Shown one piece after another: positions 35,053 to 43,349 of a stretch of DNA of 64,000 nt. Below the pieces are notes generated by a model that saw only the letters and a program-made list of their open reading frames with translations, was not told the DNA's origin and made no database searches. Each line of letters begins with the position of its first letter. The first letter of the stretch is position 1. Both the position numbers and the translations under genes were made by a program. Origin of the DNA: Nocardiopsis sinuspersici (GTDB lineage Bacteria; Actinomycetota; Actinomycetes; Streptosporangiales; Streptosporangiaceae). Location: NCBI GenBank assembly GCA_008638415.1, contig VWVT01000003.1:186001-250000 (forward strand), in the 5' to 3' direction.

Positions 35053-36324
35053 CTAGCAGGCGCCGACGAGCCTCCAGACACCCCACTCGCCGGTCGTCCC
35101 GGGCTCCTCGCCACGGGTCCACCACTCGGCGCGGTACTCCGAGCCCTCGTGGGAGACCACGTCGCCGCCGGTGTAGGTGCTGTCGGCGGACCACGCCGGG
35201 GAGGCGCAGTCACCGGGCTCGCCGGTCGGCTCGTCCGTGGGCTCGTCGGTCGGCTCGTCCGTGGAGCCGCCGTCGCCGGGGCCGCCGGCCAGGCGGGCCG
35301 AGAGGGTCTCGGCGAAGGCGTAGCCGCTGGTGGCGTCCCAGTTGATCGACCAGGTCATCACGCCGCCGATGGTGCCGTACGGGGTGTCCGGCGAGAAGGA
35401 CCCGCAGTTGGTCCCCGCCTCGAGGCAGTCCAGGGCCCGGACGACCTGGCTGGGCGCCATGTAGCCGCCTCCGGCGGCCGACTGGACGGCGGGCAGGCCG
35501 AGGCCCACCTGGTCCGGGCTCAGGCCCATCTCCAGCTGGATGCAGGCCAGCGAGGCGACGAAGTCGACGGTGCCCTGGGAGTACACCTGGTTGTCGCACC
35601 CCAGCATCGAGCCGGAGTTGTAGTACTGCATGTTCACGATGGTGAGGATGTCGGAGATGTTCGACGCCAGCTTGTAGTACTCCCGGTCCGGGCTCTGGAA
35701 GTCGATGGTCTGCGGTGCCATCGTGATGATCAGGTCCGAACCGGCCTGACCGCTCAGGTCGTGCAGGGCGTCGGACATGTACTGGGCGTTGACGCCGTGC
35801 TCCAGGTCGATGTCGACCCCGTCGAAGCCGTACTCCTGCATCAGCTGGTACGTGGTGTCGGCGAAGTTGCGGGCCTGGGTCGCGTTGGCGACGTCCACGT
35901 GCCCGAGCTGGCCGCCCACGGAGATGATCACCTTGCGGCCCTCGGCCTGGATGGCGGCGATGTCGTCGCGGAACTGCTGGTCGGTGTAGCCGCCCAGCTC
36001 CTCGCTGGCGAGGTCGAAGGTGATCCCGCCGTCGAGGGTGGGGTGGTTCTCGGCGAAGGCGACGGCCACCAGGTTGTACTCGGAGGGGACCTCGGACAAC
36101 GGCATCACGGTGGAGCCGTTGGAGAAGTTGTGCCAGTATCCGGTGAGCCACTGGCCGGTCTGCTGTGCCTGGACGGACTCGCCGTCGGCCACGGTCTCCA
36201 CCTCGGTGGGGGCCGGGGAGAGCTGGCTGAAGCCGGCGAGGAGTCCGGCGGTCAGGAGGGCGAACGCACCGGTCAGCGCGGCCTTCGCGCCTCTGGAAGC
36301 GGTCCTGCGGCGGTGTTCGAGCAT
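35053..36324 (-). CDS. Secreted GH18 chitinase with carbohydrate-binding module
   Basis: 423 aa from ATG 36324; AAAGGAG lies upstream. A signal peptide (basic start, then AALTGAFALLTAGLLAGFSQL) is followed by a GH18 catalytic domain from about residue 58. The chitinase signature FDGVDIDLEHG holds the DxxDxDxE catalytic glutamate; IISVGGQLGH and GVMTWSINWD are other GH18 blocks. An acidic linker of TDEP repeats joins a C-terminal ChiC-type binding module (CASPAWSADSTYTGGDVVSH to the final WGVWRLVGAC). The enzyme should hydrolyse chitin outside the cell; lack of a sorting motif means it is released. Confidence 0.94.
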   Translation of the reverse strand: MLEHRRRTASRGAKAALTGAFALLTAGLLAGFSQLSPAPTEVETVADGESVQAQQTGQWLTGYWHNFSNGSTVMPLSEVPSEYNLVAVAFAENHPTLDGGITFDLASEELGGYTDQQFRDDIAAIQAEGRKVIISVGGQLGHVDVANATQARNFADTTYQLMQEYGFDGVDIDLEHGVNAQYMSDALHDLSGQAGSDLIITMAPQTIDFQSPDREYYKLASNISDILTIVNMQYYNSGSMLGCDNQVYSQGTVDFVASLACIQLEMGLSPDQVGLGLPAVQSAAGGGYMAPSQVVRALDCLEAGTNCGSFSPDTPYGTIGGVMTWSINWDATSGYAFAETLSARLAGGPGDGGSTDEPTDEPTDEPTGEPGDCASPAWSADSTYTGGDVVSHEGSEYRAEWWTRGEEPGTTGEWGVWRLVGAC

Positions 36325-36375
36325 CAGGGGGTGCTCCTTTCGTCGAGCGGGGGGACGAAGGGGCTCTGGGAGCCA

Positions 36376-36454
36376 GTTAATTGTTAAGAAACCTAAAAGT
36401 TGTCCGGCGGTCGCGTCAACGGTAATCGTAAATAAAGTTTGTAGTTTTTTATTC
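36376..36454 (-). promoter_or_regulatory. AT-rich chitinase promoter
   Basis: An isolated AT-rich island in very GC-rich DNA. On the minus strand TTGACG (36419-36414), an 18-nt spacer and TAGGTT (36395-36390) form a strong promoter; an A/T tract lies just upstream of the -35 like an UP element. TTAA-TTG-TTAA (36377-36387) overlaps the likely transcription start and may bind a regulator. Confidence 0.6.
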
Positions 36455-36488
36455 GGTACCCGGTACCGTTCACGGATCCCATGGTCCC

Positions 36489-36530
36489 CACCGGCACCGG
36501 CACCGGCACCGGCACCGGCACCGGCACCGG
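36489..36530. repeat. Hexanucleotide microsatellite (CACCGG)n
   Basis: Seven consecutive CACCGG units lie in the gap between the chitinase promoter and the antiporter stop. No coding role is seen. Confidence 0.85.
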
Positions 36531-36616
36531 CGCTGGCTCCGGGCCGCCCTCCGTGTCCGGCGCGGCCTCCGTGCCCCCGTGTCGGCCGCGCGTGAGGGCT
36601 CCGGCGGTCTCCGCTC

Positions 36617-38200
36617 CTACGAGCCGTACGGCCCCGTCCCGCTGTCGCGGATGTCCAGGTCCCGGCTCACCTCCTGGAACACCTCGTGGTCGATGCCGCC
36701 CTCCCGGTACATCGTCACCAGCGCGTCCCTGCGCGCCTGTGTGATCTGGGCGTGCACCGCCTTCCCACCGTTCACCCGCTCGCGCGCCCGTCCGTCCCCG
36801 GCGTCCAGCAGCCCGCGCACATGTGCGATCCGCCGCGTGTACACGGACCGCAGCGAGTCGGCGGTCCTCTCGTCCACCCGGCCCTCGCGCAGCAGTTCGT
36901 CGATCCTTCCCAGCGCCGCGTAGCTCATCTGCTCGTCGGCCCGCAGGAACTCCCGCCGCCGCGCGCCCTCCTGGGCCATGCCGAGCTTGCGCAGCAGCAG
37001 CGGAAGCGTCGTCCCCTGACCCACCAGTGTCCCGAGCACCACGGCGCCCGCGACGAAGATCAACGCGCCCCGGTCGGTGAACGGCTCACCGCCCACCATG
37101 GTGGGCAGGGACAGGGCGATCGCCAAAGACACCGCACCGCGCATCCCGCTCCACCCGATGACGATCCGCTCCCTGGGGTCGGCCGCCTTCAGCCCCGTGA
37201 ACGGCGGGATCCGGTGCAGCGGGGCCACCAGCAGCATCAGCCCCATGCGCAGGACGACCGCCGCGGCCGTCGTCGCCAGCGCCACCCACACCAGGTCCAC
37301 GAGGGCGAAGTGGCCCCGCGCCGCCGTGGCCACCGAGTCCAGCCGCAACCCCAGCACCACGAACAGCATCGACTCCAGCAACCCCACGAGGGTGCTCCAG
37401 ATCGTCTGCCCGTTCACCCGCACGCGCGGTGGCAGCAGGCCCTCGCCGCGGGTGCCCAGGTAGATCCCGGAGACCACGGCCGCCAGCACGCCGGAGAACC
37501 CCAGCATCTCCGCCGGGATGTAGGCCACGAACGGCGTGATCAGCACGATCATCAACTGAAGGGACGGATCCCGCATCCGTGTCCGCGACCACGACACCGC
37601 CAGGGCCACCACGGCGCCGTAGAGCAGGCCGCCCGCCACGACCCTCACCAGCTCCACCAGGCCTTCCTGGGGCGTGAGCGGGTGCGCCATGGCGGTGACG
37701 GCCAGACCGAACAGGGTCAGTGCCACCCCGTCGTTGATCAGGGACTCGCCCTCCAGGAGGGTCAGTACCCGGCGCGGTGTGCCCACCCGCTTCAGGATCG
37801 CCGAGGCCGCCACGGCGTCGGTCGGCGCGATCGCCGCGCCCAGGGCGATCGCGGCGGGCCACCCCACCGACGGCATCAGCAGGTACACGACCCCCGCCAG
37901 CCCGAGGGCGGTCAGCAGTGTCACACCCACCGCCATCACCACGATGGGGCGTATCAGCTCGCGCATGTCCTTGGGGGAGGAGAAGAACGCGGCGTTGTAG
38001 ATCAGCGGCGGCAGGAAGACCAGCAGGATGACCTGCGGGGAGACCACCAGTGACTGCATCCAGGGCGTGGCCCCCACGGCCAGGCCCAGCAGCACCAGCA
38101 CGACCGCGCCGGGTACCCGCAGCCATCCGGCGAGCAGTTGGCCGAGGATCACCGCGACCACGATCACCAGCGTGGCGACCACGTACCCCTCGACGGACAT
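36617..38200 (-). CDS. Na+/H+ antiporter (CPA1 family)
   Basis: 527 aa from ATG 38200, with GGGGAGG 7 nt upstream. About twelve membrane segments in the first 400 residues. CPA1 hallmarks are LPPLIYNAAFFSSPKDMREL, the ion-binding APTDAVAASAILKRVG followed by LEGESLINDGVAL, and the late GWSGMRGAVSLAIALSLP. It exchanges sodium (or potassium) for protons across the membrane. The cytoplasmic C-terminal tail (about 130 residues, Arg-rich, helical) is typical of the TIGR00831 group. Transcribed alone; the gap to fbiB holds that gene's terminator. Confidence 0.94.
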   Translation of the reverse strand: MSVEGYVVATLVIVVAVILGQLLAGWLRVPGAVVLVLLGLAVGATPWMQSLVVSPQVILLVFLPPLIYNAAFFSSPKDMRELIRPIVVMAVGVTLLTALGLAGVVYLLMPSVGWPAAIALGAAIAPTDAVAASAILKRVGTPRRVLTLLEGESLINDGVALTLFGLAVTAMAHPLTPQEGLVELVRVVAGGLLYGAVVALAVSWSRTRMRDPSLQLMIVLITPFVAYIPAEMLGFSGVLAAVVSGIYLGTRGEGLLPPRVRVNGQTIWSTLVGLLESMLFVVLGLRLDSVATAARGHFALVDLVWVALATTAAAVVLRMGLMLLVAPLHRIPPFTGLKAADPRERIVIGWSGMRGAVSLAIALSLPTMVGGEPFTDRGALIFVAGAVVLGTLVGQGTTLPLLLRKLGMAQEGARRREFLRADEQMSYAALGRIDELLREGRVDERTADSLRSVYTRRIAHVRGLLDAGDGRARERVNGGKAVHAQITQARRDALVTMYREGGIDHEVFQEVSRDLDIRDSGTGPYGS

Positions 38201-38426
38201 CCCGTGCCTCCCCGTCGTCCCCCGGCCGAACCAGCATGGTGCAGCCCGGGCCCGCCGGTCGCCCTGACGCGCCGGTCCCGCCGACAGGACTCGCCGCACG
38301 GGTCCGCCGTACCCGCGTCCGGCCGGGGTGCGGGAGCCCGGTCCGGGGCCTCCCCGGGCCGAGCCCCACCCGGAACGGGCGCTCCCGCGGAACGCCTCTC
38401 CGAGAGCGGGCGCTCCCGCGAGAAAA

Positions 38427-38467
38427 GCGGCGGCCCTCCGGGGCAGACGCTCCCGGAGGGCCGCCGC
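38427..38467 (-). terminator. Terminator of the fbiA-fbiB operon
   Basis: A perfect 16-bp stem GCGGCGGCCCTCCGGG with a 9-nt loop, 19 bases past the fbiB stop. On the minus strand it is followed by TTTTCTC, so it works in the fbiB direction. Confidence 0.85.
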
Positions 38468-38485
38468 ACAGGGGCGGAGGACTCC

Positions 38486-39781
38486 CTACCGCACGGTGAC
38501 GAAGTCCTCCGGATCGCGCGGCGGCCGCTCACCGGGCGCCTCGGCCGCGTGTCCCACGGCCACCGCGCCCATCGGCTGCCACTCCGCGGGCACCTCCAGC
38601 ACCTCGCGCACCACGTCGGCGCAGAACATGGTCGAGGAGATCCAGGCCGACCCCAGCCCCTCCATGGCCAGCCCCACCAGCAGGCTCTGCACCCCCGCGC
38701 CCATCGCCACGAGGAACATCGACCGCTCGGCGTCGGCCCGGCGCTCGTCCGGGTACGGGTGCGCGCCGTCGGCCACGAGGAACGGCACCACCAGGTACGG
38801 CGCCCCGCGCAGCACGTCACCGCGCCTGGTGCGCCGGGCGATCTGCTCCTCGGTGAACCCGTCGCCGCGCAGGTCCGCCACCCACGCCTGGAGCATCGCG
38901 TCCAGCAGCCGCTTCCTCGTCCGGGCCGACTCCACCAGCACGAACCGCCACGGGGTGGTGTGGTGCGGTGCGGGAGCCGTCACCGCCGAGGCCACCGCGC
39001 GGCGCACGAGCGCCCCGTCCACCGGGTCGTCGGTGAACGACCGCACCGTCCGCCGGGCCGGGACCACGTCCCGCGACCCGTACCGGAACAGGTCGGCGTC
39101 GGCCGGGCGGACCAGTGCCGCGGCACCCGGCCCGTCCTCCTCGGTGACCAGCCCGCCCAGGCCGCTGACCACCGCGACCGGGACCCCGCTCGTCTTGCCC
39201 TTGACCAGTTCGCCCGCACCGGCGATCTCGTCGGCCACCGCGTTGACGGTGGCCTCCATCAGGTTTCCGTGGGCGTCGGTCGTGCCCCGCAGGTCCTGCA
39301 CGGCGGGCAGCCCGGCCGCGCCGACGGCCACGTCCGTCTGCCCCACCCGCCACGGGCGCCCGAAGGTGTCGGAGACGACCACGCCCACGTTCACGCCCAG
39401 GCGAGCGCGCAGTCCGGAGCGCAGCGCGCGGGCGGAGGCGTCGGAGTCCTCCGGCAGCAGCAGGACCGTGCCGGGCTCGACGTTGGAGGCGTCCACTCCG
39501 GCGGCGGCCATGACCAGCCCCTGCCGGGTCTGGACGATCCTCGTCCTTCCCGCGCGGGCGACCACCCGCACGGTCTCGGCGTCGACCGCCTCCTCCCGGT
39601 CCATGCGGCGGGAGCGGCCCTCGGCCTTGCTGACGATCTTCGAGGTGACGACGAGCACGTCCCCGTCGGCCAGCGGGGTCCCGGAGGCCTCCGCGGCGTC
39701 GGAGACCAGGGCGGCCAGGTCGTCGCCCGGGCGCACCTCCGGGATGCCGACGAGTCCGCGTACACGCAGTTCGGGGCTCAC
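38486..39781 (-). CDS. fbiB: Coenzyme F420-0:L-glutamate ligase FbiB (bifunctional)
   Basis: 431 aa from a GTG that overlaps the fbiA stop as GTGA. The N-terminal CofE-like domain ([56 protein letters not shown]) adds glutamates to F420-0. The C-terminal nitroreductase-fold domain ([45 protein letters not shown]) is the FMN-binding part that reduces dehydro-F420-0 and supports poly-glutamylation in actinobacteria. Length and fusion are normal for the family. Last gene of the fbiA-fbiB operon. Confidence 0.96.
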   Translation of the reverse strand: MSPELRVRGLVGIPEVRPGDDLAALVSDAAEASGTPLADGDVLVVTSKIVSKAEGRSRRMDREEAVDAETVRVVARAGRTRIVQTRQGLVMAAAGVDASNVEPGTVLLLPEDSDASARALRSGLRARLGVNVGVVVSDTFGRPWRVGQTDVAVGAAGLPAVQDLRGTTDAHGNLMEATVNAVADEIAGAGELVKGKTSGVPVAVVSGLGGLVTEEDGPGAAALVRPADADLFRYGSRDVVPARRTVRSFTDDPVDGALVRRAVASAVTAPAPHHTTPWRFVLVESARTRKRLLDAMLQAWVADLRGDGFTEEQIARRTRRGDVLRGAPYLVVPFLVADGAHPYPDERRADAERSMFLVAMGAGVQSLLVGLAMEGLGSAWISSTMFCADVVREVLEVPAEWQPMGAVAVGHAAEAPGERPPRDPEDFVTVR

Positions 39782-40764
39782 CCGCGCTCCTCACCCTTCT
39801 CGGCCAGTTCCACGGCCAGGTCCAGGGCGGCCCGGGCGATCGCCTCGGTGGCGGCGGGGTCGCTCATGTACAGCGGGCGCGAGCGCACCTCGATGCCCTC
39901 CACGTCGGTGTCCGCGTCGGCCTCGTCCACCAGCCAGCCGTCCAGCAGGTCCGATCCCAGGTGCGCGGCGACCGCGCCCGCGCTGGTCTCCACACCGATC
40001 GCGCGCAGGCAGGCGTCGGCCATACCGCGCACGGGTGCCCCGCCGATGATGGGGGAGACGCCCACGACGGTCTTGGCGGCCATGGCCTCACGGATGCCGG
40101 GGACGCCCAGGACGGATCCCACGCTGACCACCGGGTTGGACGGGGGCAGGATCACCGCGTCGGCCTCGGCGATCGCGGCCAGCACGCCGGGGGCGGGCTT
40201 CGCGTCCTCGGCGCCGACGCCGACGATCTGCTCGGCGGGCAGCGCGGCACGGTGCTTGATCCACCACTCCTGGAAGTGGATGGCCCGACGTCCTCCGCCG
40301 TCGTCGACGACCACGTGCGTCTCGACCTGGTCGTCGGTCATCGGCAGCAGCCGGACCCCCGGACGCCAGCGGTCGCACAGTGCCTCGGTGACCGTGGACA
40401 GGGGGTATCCGGCCGCGAGCATCTGCGCCCGCACGATGTGGGTGGCGGTGTCGCGGTCGCCCAGGCCGAACCAGGTGGGCTTCATCCCGTAGGCGGCGAG
40501 CTCCTCCTTGACGGTGAAGGTCTCGTCGGCCCTGCCCCAGCCCTGCTCCTCGTTGATCCCTCCGCCCAGGGTGTACATCACAGTGTCCAGGTCCGGACAG
40601 ATCCGCAGCCCGAACAGGGTGATGTCGTCACCGGTGTTGCCGATGACCGTGATGCTGCTGTCTGTGGTCTGTTCTTCGGCCGCCGCGTCGGTTCCGAGTA
40701 CGGCCCTGAGACCTTGGAGGAACCGTGCGCCGCCGATACCGCCGGCCGGTACGACTATCCGCAT
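39778..40764 (-). CDS. fbiA: 2-phospho-L-lactate transferase FbiA (CofD)
   Basis: 328 aa from ATG 40764. FbiA transfers a phospholactate-type (or phosphoenolpyruvate-derived) group to FO. Family features are the N-terminal [20 protein letters not shown], then [19 protein letters not shown] and [16 protein letters not shown], and later [20 protein letters not shown] and [16 protein letters not shown]. The longer upstream open frame has no support. CAGACT 7 nt before the ATG suggests a leaderless transcript. It is divergent from the Q-rich membrane protein and leads the fbiAB operon. Confidence 0.96.
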   Translation of the reverse strand: MRIVVPAGGIGGARFLQGLRAVLGTDAAAEEQTTDSSITVIGNTGDDITLFGLRICPDLDTVMYTLGGGINEEQGWGRADETFTVKEELAAYGMKPTWFGLGDRDTATHIVRAQMLAAGYPLSTVTEALCDRWRPGVRLLPMTDDQVETHVVVDDGGGRRAIHFQEWWIKHRAALPAEQIVGVGAEDAKPAPGVLAAIAEADAVILPPSNPVVSVGSVLGVPGIREAMAAKTVVGVSPIIGGAPVRGMADACLRAIGVETSAGAVAAHLGSDLLDGWLVDEADADTDVEGIEVRSRPLYMSDPAATEAIARAALDLAVELAEKGEERG

Positions 40765-41003
40765 GCGTCCAAGTCTGGCAGGCTGGGGGCGTGTATGGAC
40801 CGTCGGCCCCGCCGGGGCACGGTCCATACGTGACCGTTCCGGTACCGGGGGTCCGTGAACCCCGCGGCGGCGGTCGCCATCCCACCCTTCGGCCCGACCG
40901 GTGTCCCCATTCTCCTGTCCCGGACGTGGCCGATCCACCTGACAGCCCGACGCCGCTTCCACCGACGTGACGGCGAAGTAGCAGCAGCAGAGGGGAACCT
41001 CTT

Positions 41004-42482
41004 TTGAAGAACGAAACACTGGAACGCCTGCGCTTGCCCGGGGCATGGACCCTGCTCGCGGCCGCGGGCGTGCTCATGCTCTCCGGGCTCATCCAGGTCA
41101 TCGTCATGTCCAGCGCCGGCGACTGGGGTACGCGTACGCCCTTCGCCAGCGCCATGTACGGAGCGGGCGCCGGCCACTTCTTCGGCGTGGGCCTGGCGGC
41201 TCTCGTCGCCGCCGCGGCAGCCCTGGTCCTGACCAGTGACAGGGCCCGCCCCAGCGCGTCGCCGGTCGTGCTGACCGCGATGATCATCACAGGTGTGGGT
41301 CTGCTCTTCTGCCTGATCACGGTGATCTGCGGATTCATCGGCGCGGTCAACATCGGCCACGGTTTCGCCCGGATGCTGGAGACGGTCGCCCAGGGCGCCG
41401 TGTTCGGCCTCGTGGGCTTCGCGGTGCTGAAGGCCTACAACGACCCCGCCCTGGTCCCCAGGGCGATGCCGCAGCAGAGCGCCTACCCGCAGCAGTTCCC
41501 GCCCCCGACCGGTGCGCAGCAGTCCTTCGCCCAGCCCGGCTACCCGGTGCAGGACGCCGCCCAGCAGCAGGCCGCGGCCGCCCAGCAGCAGGCCTATGGC
41601 CAGCAGTACGGTGCGGACGCCGCGCAGCAGCAGTACGGGACCGGTGCCCAGCAGGCCTACGGCCAGTACGGCGCGGACGCCTCCGGCCAGCAGGCCGCCT
41701 ACGGTCAGCAGTACGGCGCGGACGCCTCCGGGCAGCAGCAGGCCTACGGCCAGTACGGTGCGGACGCGGCCGCCCAGCAGCAGGCCGCCTACGGCCAGCA
41801 GTACGGCACCGACGCCTCCGCCCAGCAGGCCGCGGCCGCCCAGCAGCAGGCCTATGGCCAGCAGTACGGTGCGGACGCCGCGCAGCAGCAGTACGGGACC
41901 GGTGCCCAGCAGGCCTACGGCCAGTACGGCGCGGACGCCTCCGGCCAGCAGGCCGCCTACGGCCAGCAGTACGGCACCGACGCCTCCGGCCAGCAGGCCG
42001 CCTACGGTCAGCAGTACGGGACGGACGCCGCCGCCCAGCAGCAGGCCTACGGCCAGTACGGTGCCGCCGCCCCGCAGTACGGGACCGGTGCCCAGCAGGC
42101 CTACGGCCAGTACGGCGCGGACGCCTCCGGCCAGCAGGCCGCCTACGGCCAGCAGGGCGAGTACGCCTACGACCCCTCCCAGTACGCCCCGCAGGGCACC
42201 GACCAGCAGGCCCCCTCGGTCGAGCAGGCTGCCCAGGACGCGATCCAGTACGGCTGGTACCAGGGCGCCGACCAGGGACAGCAGGCGCAGGAGTCACCCC
42301 CCGAGGGCGGACTTGATCCTTTCTTTAACTCCGGTGAGAACAACGGTTCCGAGACGCCCGGACAGGGTGGGGGATCGTATGGAGGCCAGTACGGATCCGG
42401 GGCCGGATACGGCTCCGACCAGCAGGGACAGGGTGGGACCGGTGACCAGCAGGGCTGGTACGGCGGTGACGACAAGCGCTGA
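41004..42482 (+). CDS. Membrane protein with long Q/Y/A/G-rich prion-like tail
   Basis: 492 aa from TTG 41004, with AGGGG 8 nt upstream. The first 150 residues contain four membrane segments (AWTLLAAAGVLMLSGLIQVIV, FFGVGLAALVAAAAALVL, VLTAMIITGVGLLFCLITVI, TVAQGAVFGLVGFAVL). The remaining 340 residues are low complexity, built from AYGQQYG(A/T)DASGQQ-like units with almost no charge, then a Gly/Gln-rich end. Such composition is typical of phase-separating or prion-like domains and of some actinobacterial membrane proteins with Gln/Tyr tails. Sequence identity over 41571-41704 and 41829-41962 shows recent internal duplication. I do not recognise a function. Lies between fbiA and whiB. Confidence 0.85.
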   Translation: MKNETLERLRLPGAWTLLAAAGVLMLSGLIQVIVMSSAGDWGTRTPFASAMYGAGAGHFFGVGLAALVAAAAALVLTSDRARPSASPVVLTAMIITGVGLLFCLITVICGFIGAVNIGHGFARMLETVAQGAVFGLVGFAVLKAYNDPALVPRAMPQQSAYPQQFPPPTGAQQSFAQPGYPVQDAAQQQAAAAQQQAYGQQYGADAAQQQYGTGAQQAYGQYGADASGQQAAYGQQYGADASGQQQAYGQYGADAAAQQQAAYGQQYGTDASAQQAAAAQQQAYGQQYGADAAQQQYGTGAQQAYGQYGADASGQQAAYGQQYGTDASGQQAAYGQQYGTDAAAQQQAYGQYGAAAPQYGTGAQQAYGQYGADASGQQAAYGQQGEYAYDPSQYAPQGTDQQAPSVEQAAQDAIQYGWYQGADQGQQAQESPPEGGLDPFFNSGENNGSETPGQGGGSYGGQYGSGAGYGSDQQGQGGTGDQQGWYGGDDKR

Positions 42483-42607
42483 TCCCGAGCCCCGTGCCCC
42501 ATCGCCTTGGAAGGGCGTGAATTGCGTGGTAACCCTCATAACGGACATCCCGGGGCTGTTGTCGTCGGTTTGTTGCATGATATTCAGGGGACTACCACGT
42601 AAGGCGC

Positions 42608-42637
42608 TTGACTCACAGCAAGCGACCCGCGTGTAAT
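42608..42637 (+). promoter_or_regulatory. whiB promoter
   Basis: TTGACT (42608-42613), an 18-nt spacer and TGTAAT (42632-42637) give a likely start near 42644 and a leader of about 70 nt before whiB. Confidence 0.55.
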
Positions 42638-42712
42638 TTCAAGGTGGGATTCCACCCGGCCCGGGGGATGAAAAGGGCCGGGGACATCTATGGGGGGCAA
42701 CAGGAGGTGCGC

Positions 42713-43000
42713 ATGAGCGAGGTCATCCCGCTGGCGCACGGCTCAGACGAAGAGCTGGGCTGGCAGGAACGTGCCCTGTGCGCGCAGACCGACCCGGAGG
42801 CGTTCTTCCCCGAGAAGGGCGGCTCCACACGGGAAGCCAAGAAGGTCTGCCAGTCGTGCGAGGTACGTGCGGAGTGCCTGGAATACGCACTGGAGCACGA
42901 TGAGCGCTTCGGTATCTGGGGGGGACTCTCCGAACGCGAGCGCCGGAGGCTGAAGAAAGCCGCCGGGGGAGATTTCGATTTCCTGGCGGACATGCTCTAG
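42713..43000 (+). CDS. whiB: WhiB-family iron-sulfur regulator (WhiB/WhiB2 type)
   Basis: 95 aa from ATG 42713 with CAGGAGG 5 nt upstream. The four cluster-binding cysteines are visible: Cys in ERALCAQTD, then KKVCQSCEVRAEC as the C-x2-C-x5-C group. The GIWGG turn and the basic ERERRRLKKAA end form the DNA/sigma-binding part. DEELGWQERALCAQTDPEAF is nearly the sequence I recall for Streptomyces WhiB (mycobacterial WhiB2/WhmD), a developmental regulator of sporulation septation and cell division. The position near fbiA and manB matches the mycobacterial whiB2 locus. Followed by a strong terminator. Confidence 0.95.
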   Translation: MSEVIPLAHGSDEELGWQERALCAQTDPEAFFPEKGGSTREAKKVCQSCEVRAECLEYALEHDERFGIWGGLSERERRRLKKAAGGDFDFLADML

Positions 43001-43010
43001 GACCGCGTGC

Positions 43011-43048
43011 AAGGCGCGTGTCCGGGCCCGAGCCCGGACACGCGCCTT
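43011..43048 (+). terminator. whiB terminator
   Basis: A perfect 17-bp stem, AAGGCGCGTGTCCGGGC with its complement, and a CCGA loop, 10 bases past the whiB stop and followed by TTC. Confidence 0.85.
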
Positions 43049-43349
43049 TCGTGTGGGCGGCCCTTCGCGGACTCCCCGCCGCCGAGCGGCGACCGCGCCG
43101 GAAACAGCGTGCCACCGCACCGGCCGCGAGCACGTCCGGTAATGCGCGGATATGGGCGACCGGGTCGGAGCGTGACGAATAGGCCTGTAATGGTGACGCG
43201 TGGCGTATCGTGATGTCCTGCGTCCGCGCCTGCGCCTGTGTCCGCGAGCCGCGTCCGACGCGCGCACGCGCCCGCCGACCCCCTCCCGGTCGGACCCACG
43301 GACCCGAACGGGGTCCCGCCCCTTCTCCCGGAGAGAACCCACCACAGCC
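43049..43349 (+). other. Intergenic region before the giant GT2 gene
   Basis: About 300 bases with no gene I can support. The downstream frame stays open from a GTG at 43200, but that stretch encodes an Arg/Pro/Ser-rich string without family resemblance, so I treat it as leader or promoter DNA. I see no clear promoter motif. Confidence 0.45.

Noticed and set aside
36340..36480. A DasR-type operator before the chitinase
   Set aside because: No ACTGGTCTAGACCACT-like palindrome could be found in the promoter region.
43200..43349. An extra 50 residues on the giant GT2 from GTG 43200
   Set aside because: The encoded string is Arg/Pro/Ser-rich without family resemblance or ribosome binding site; the GT2 fold starts after GTG 43350.
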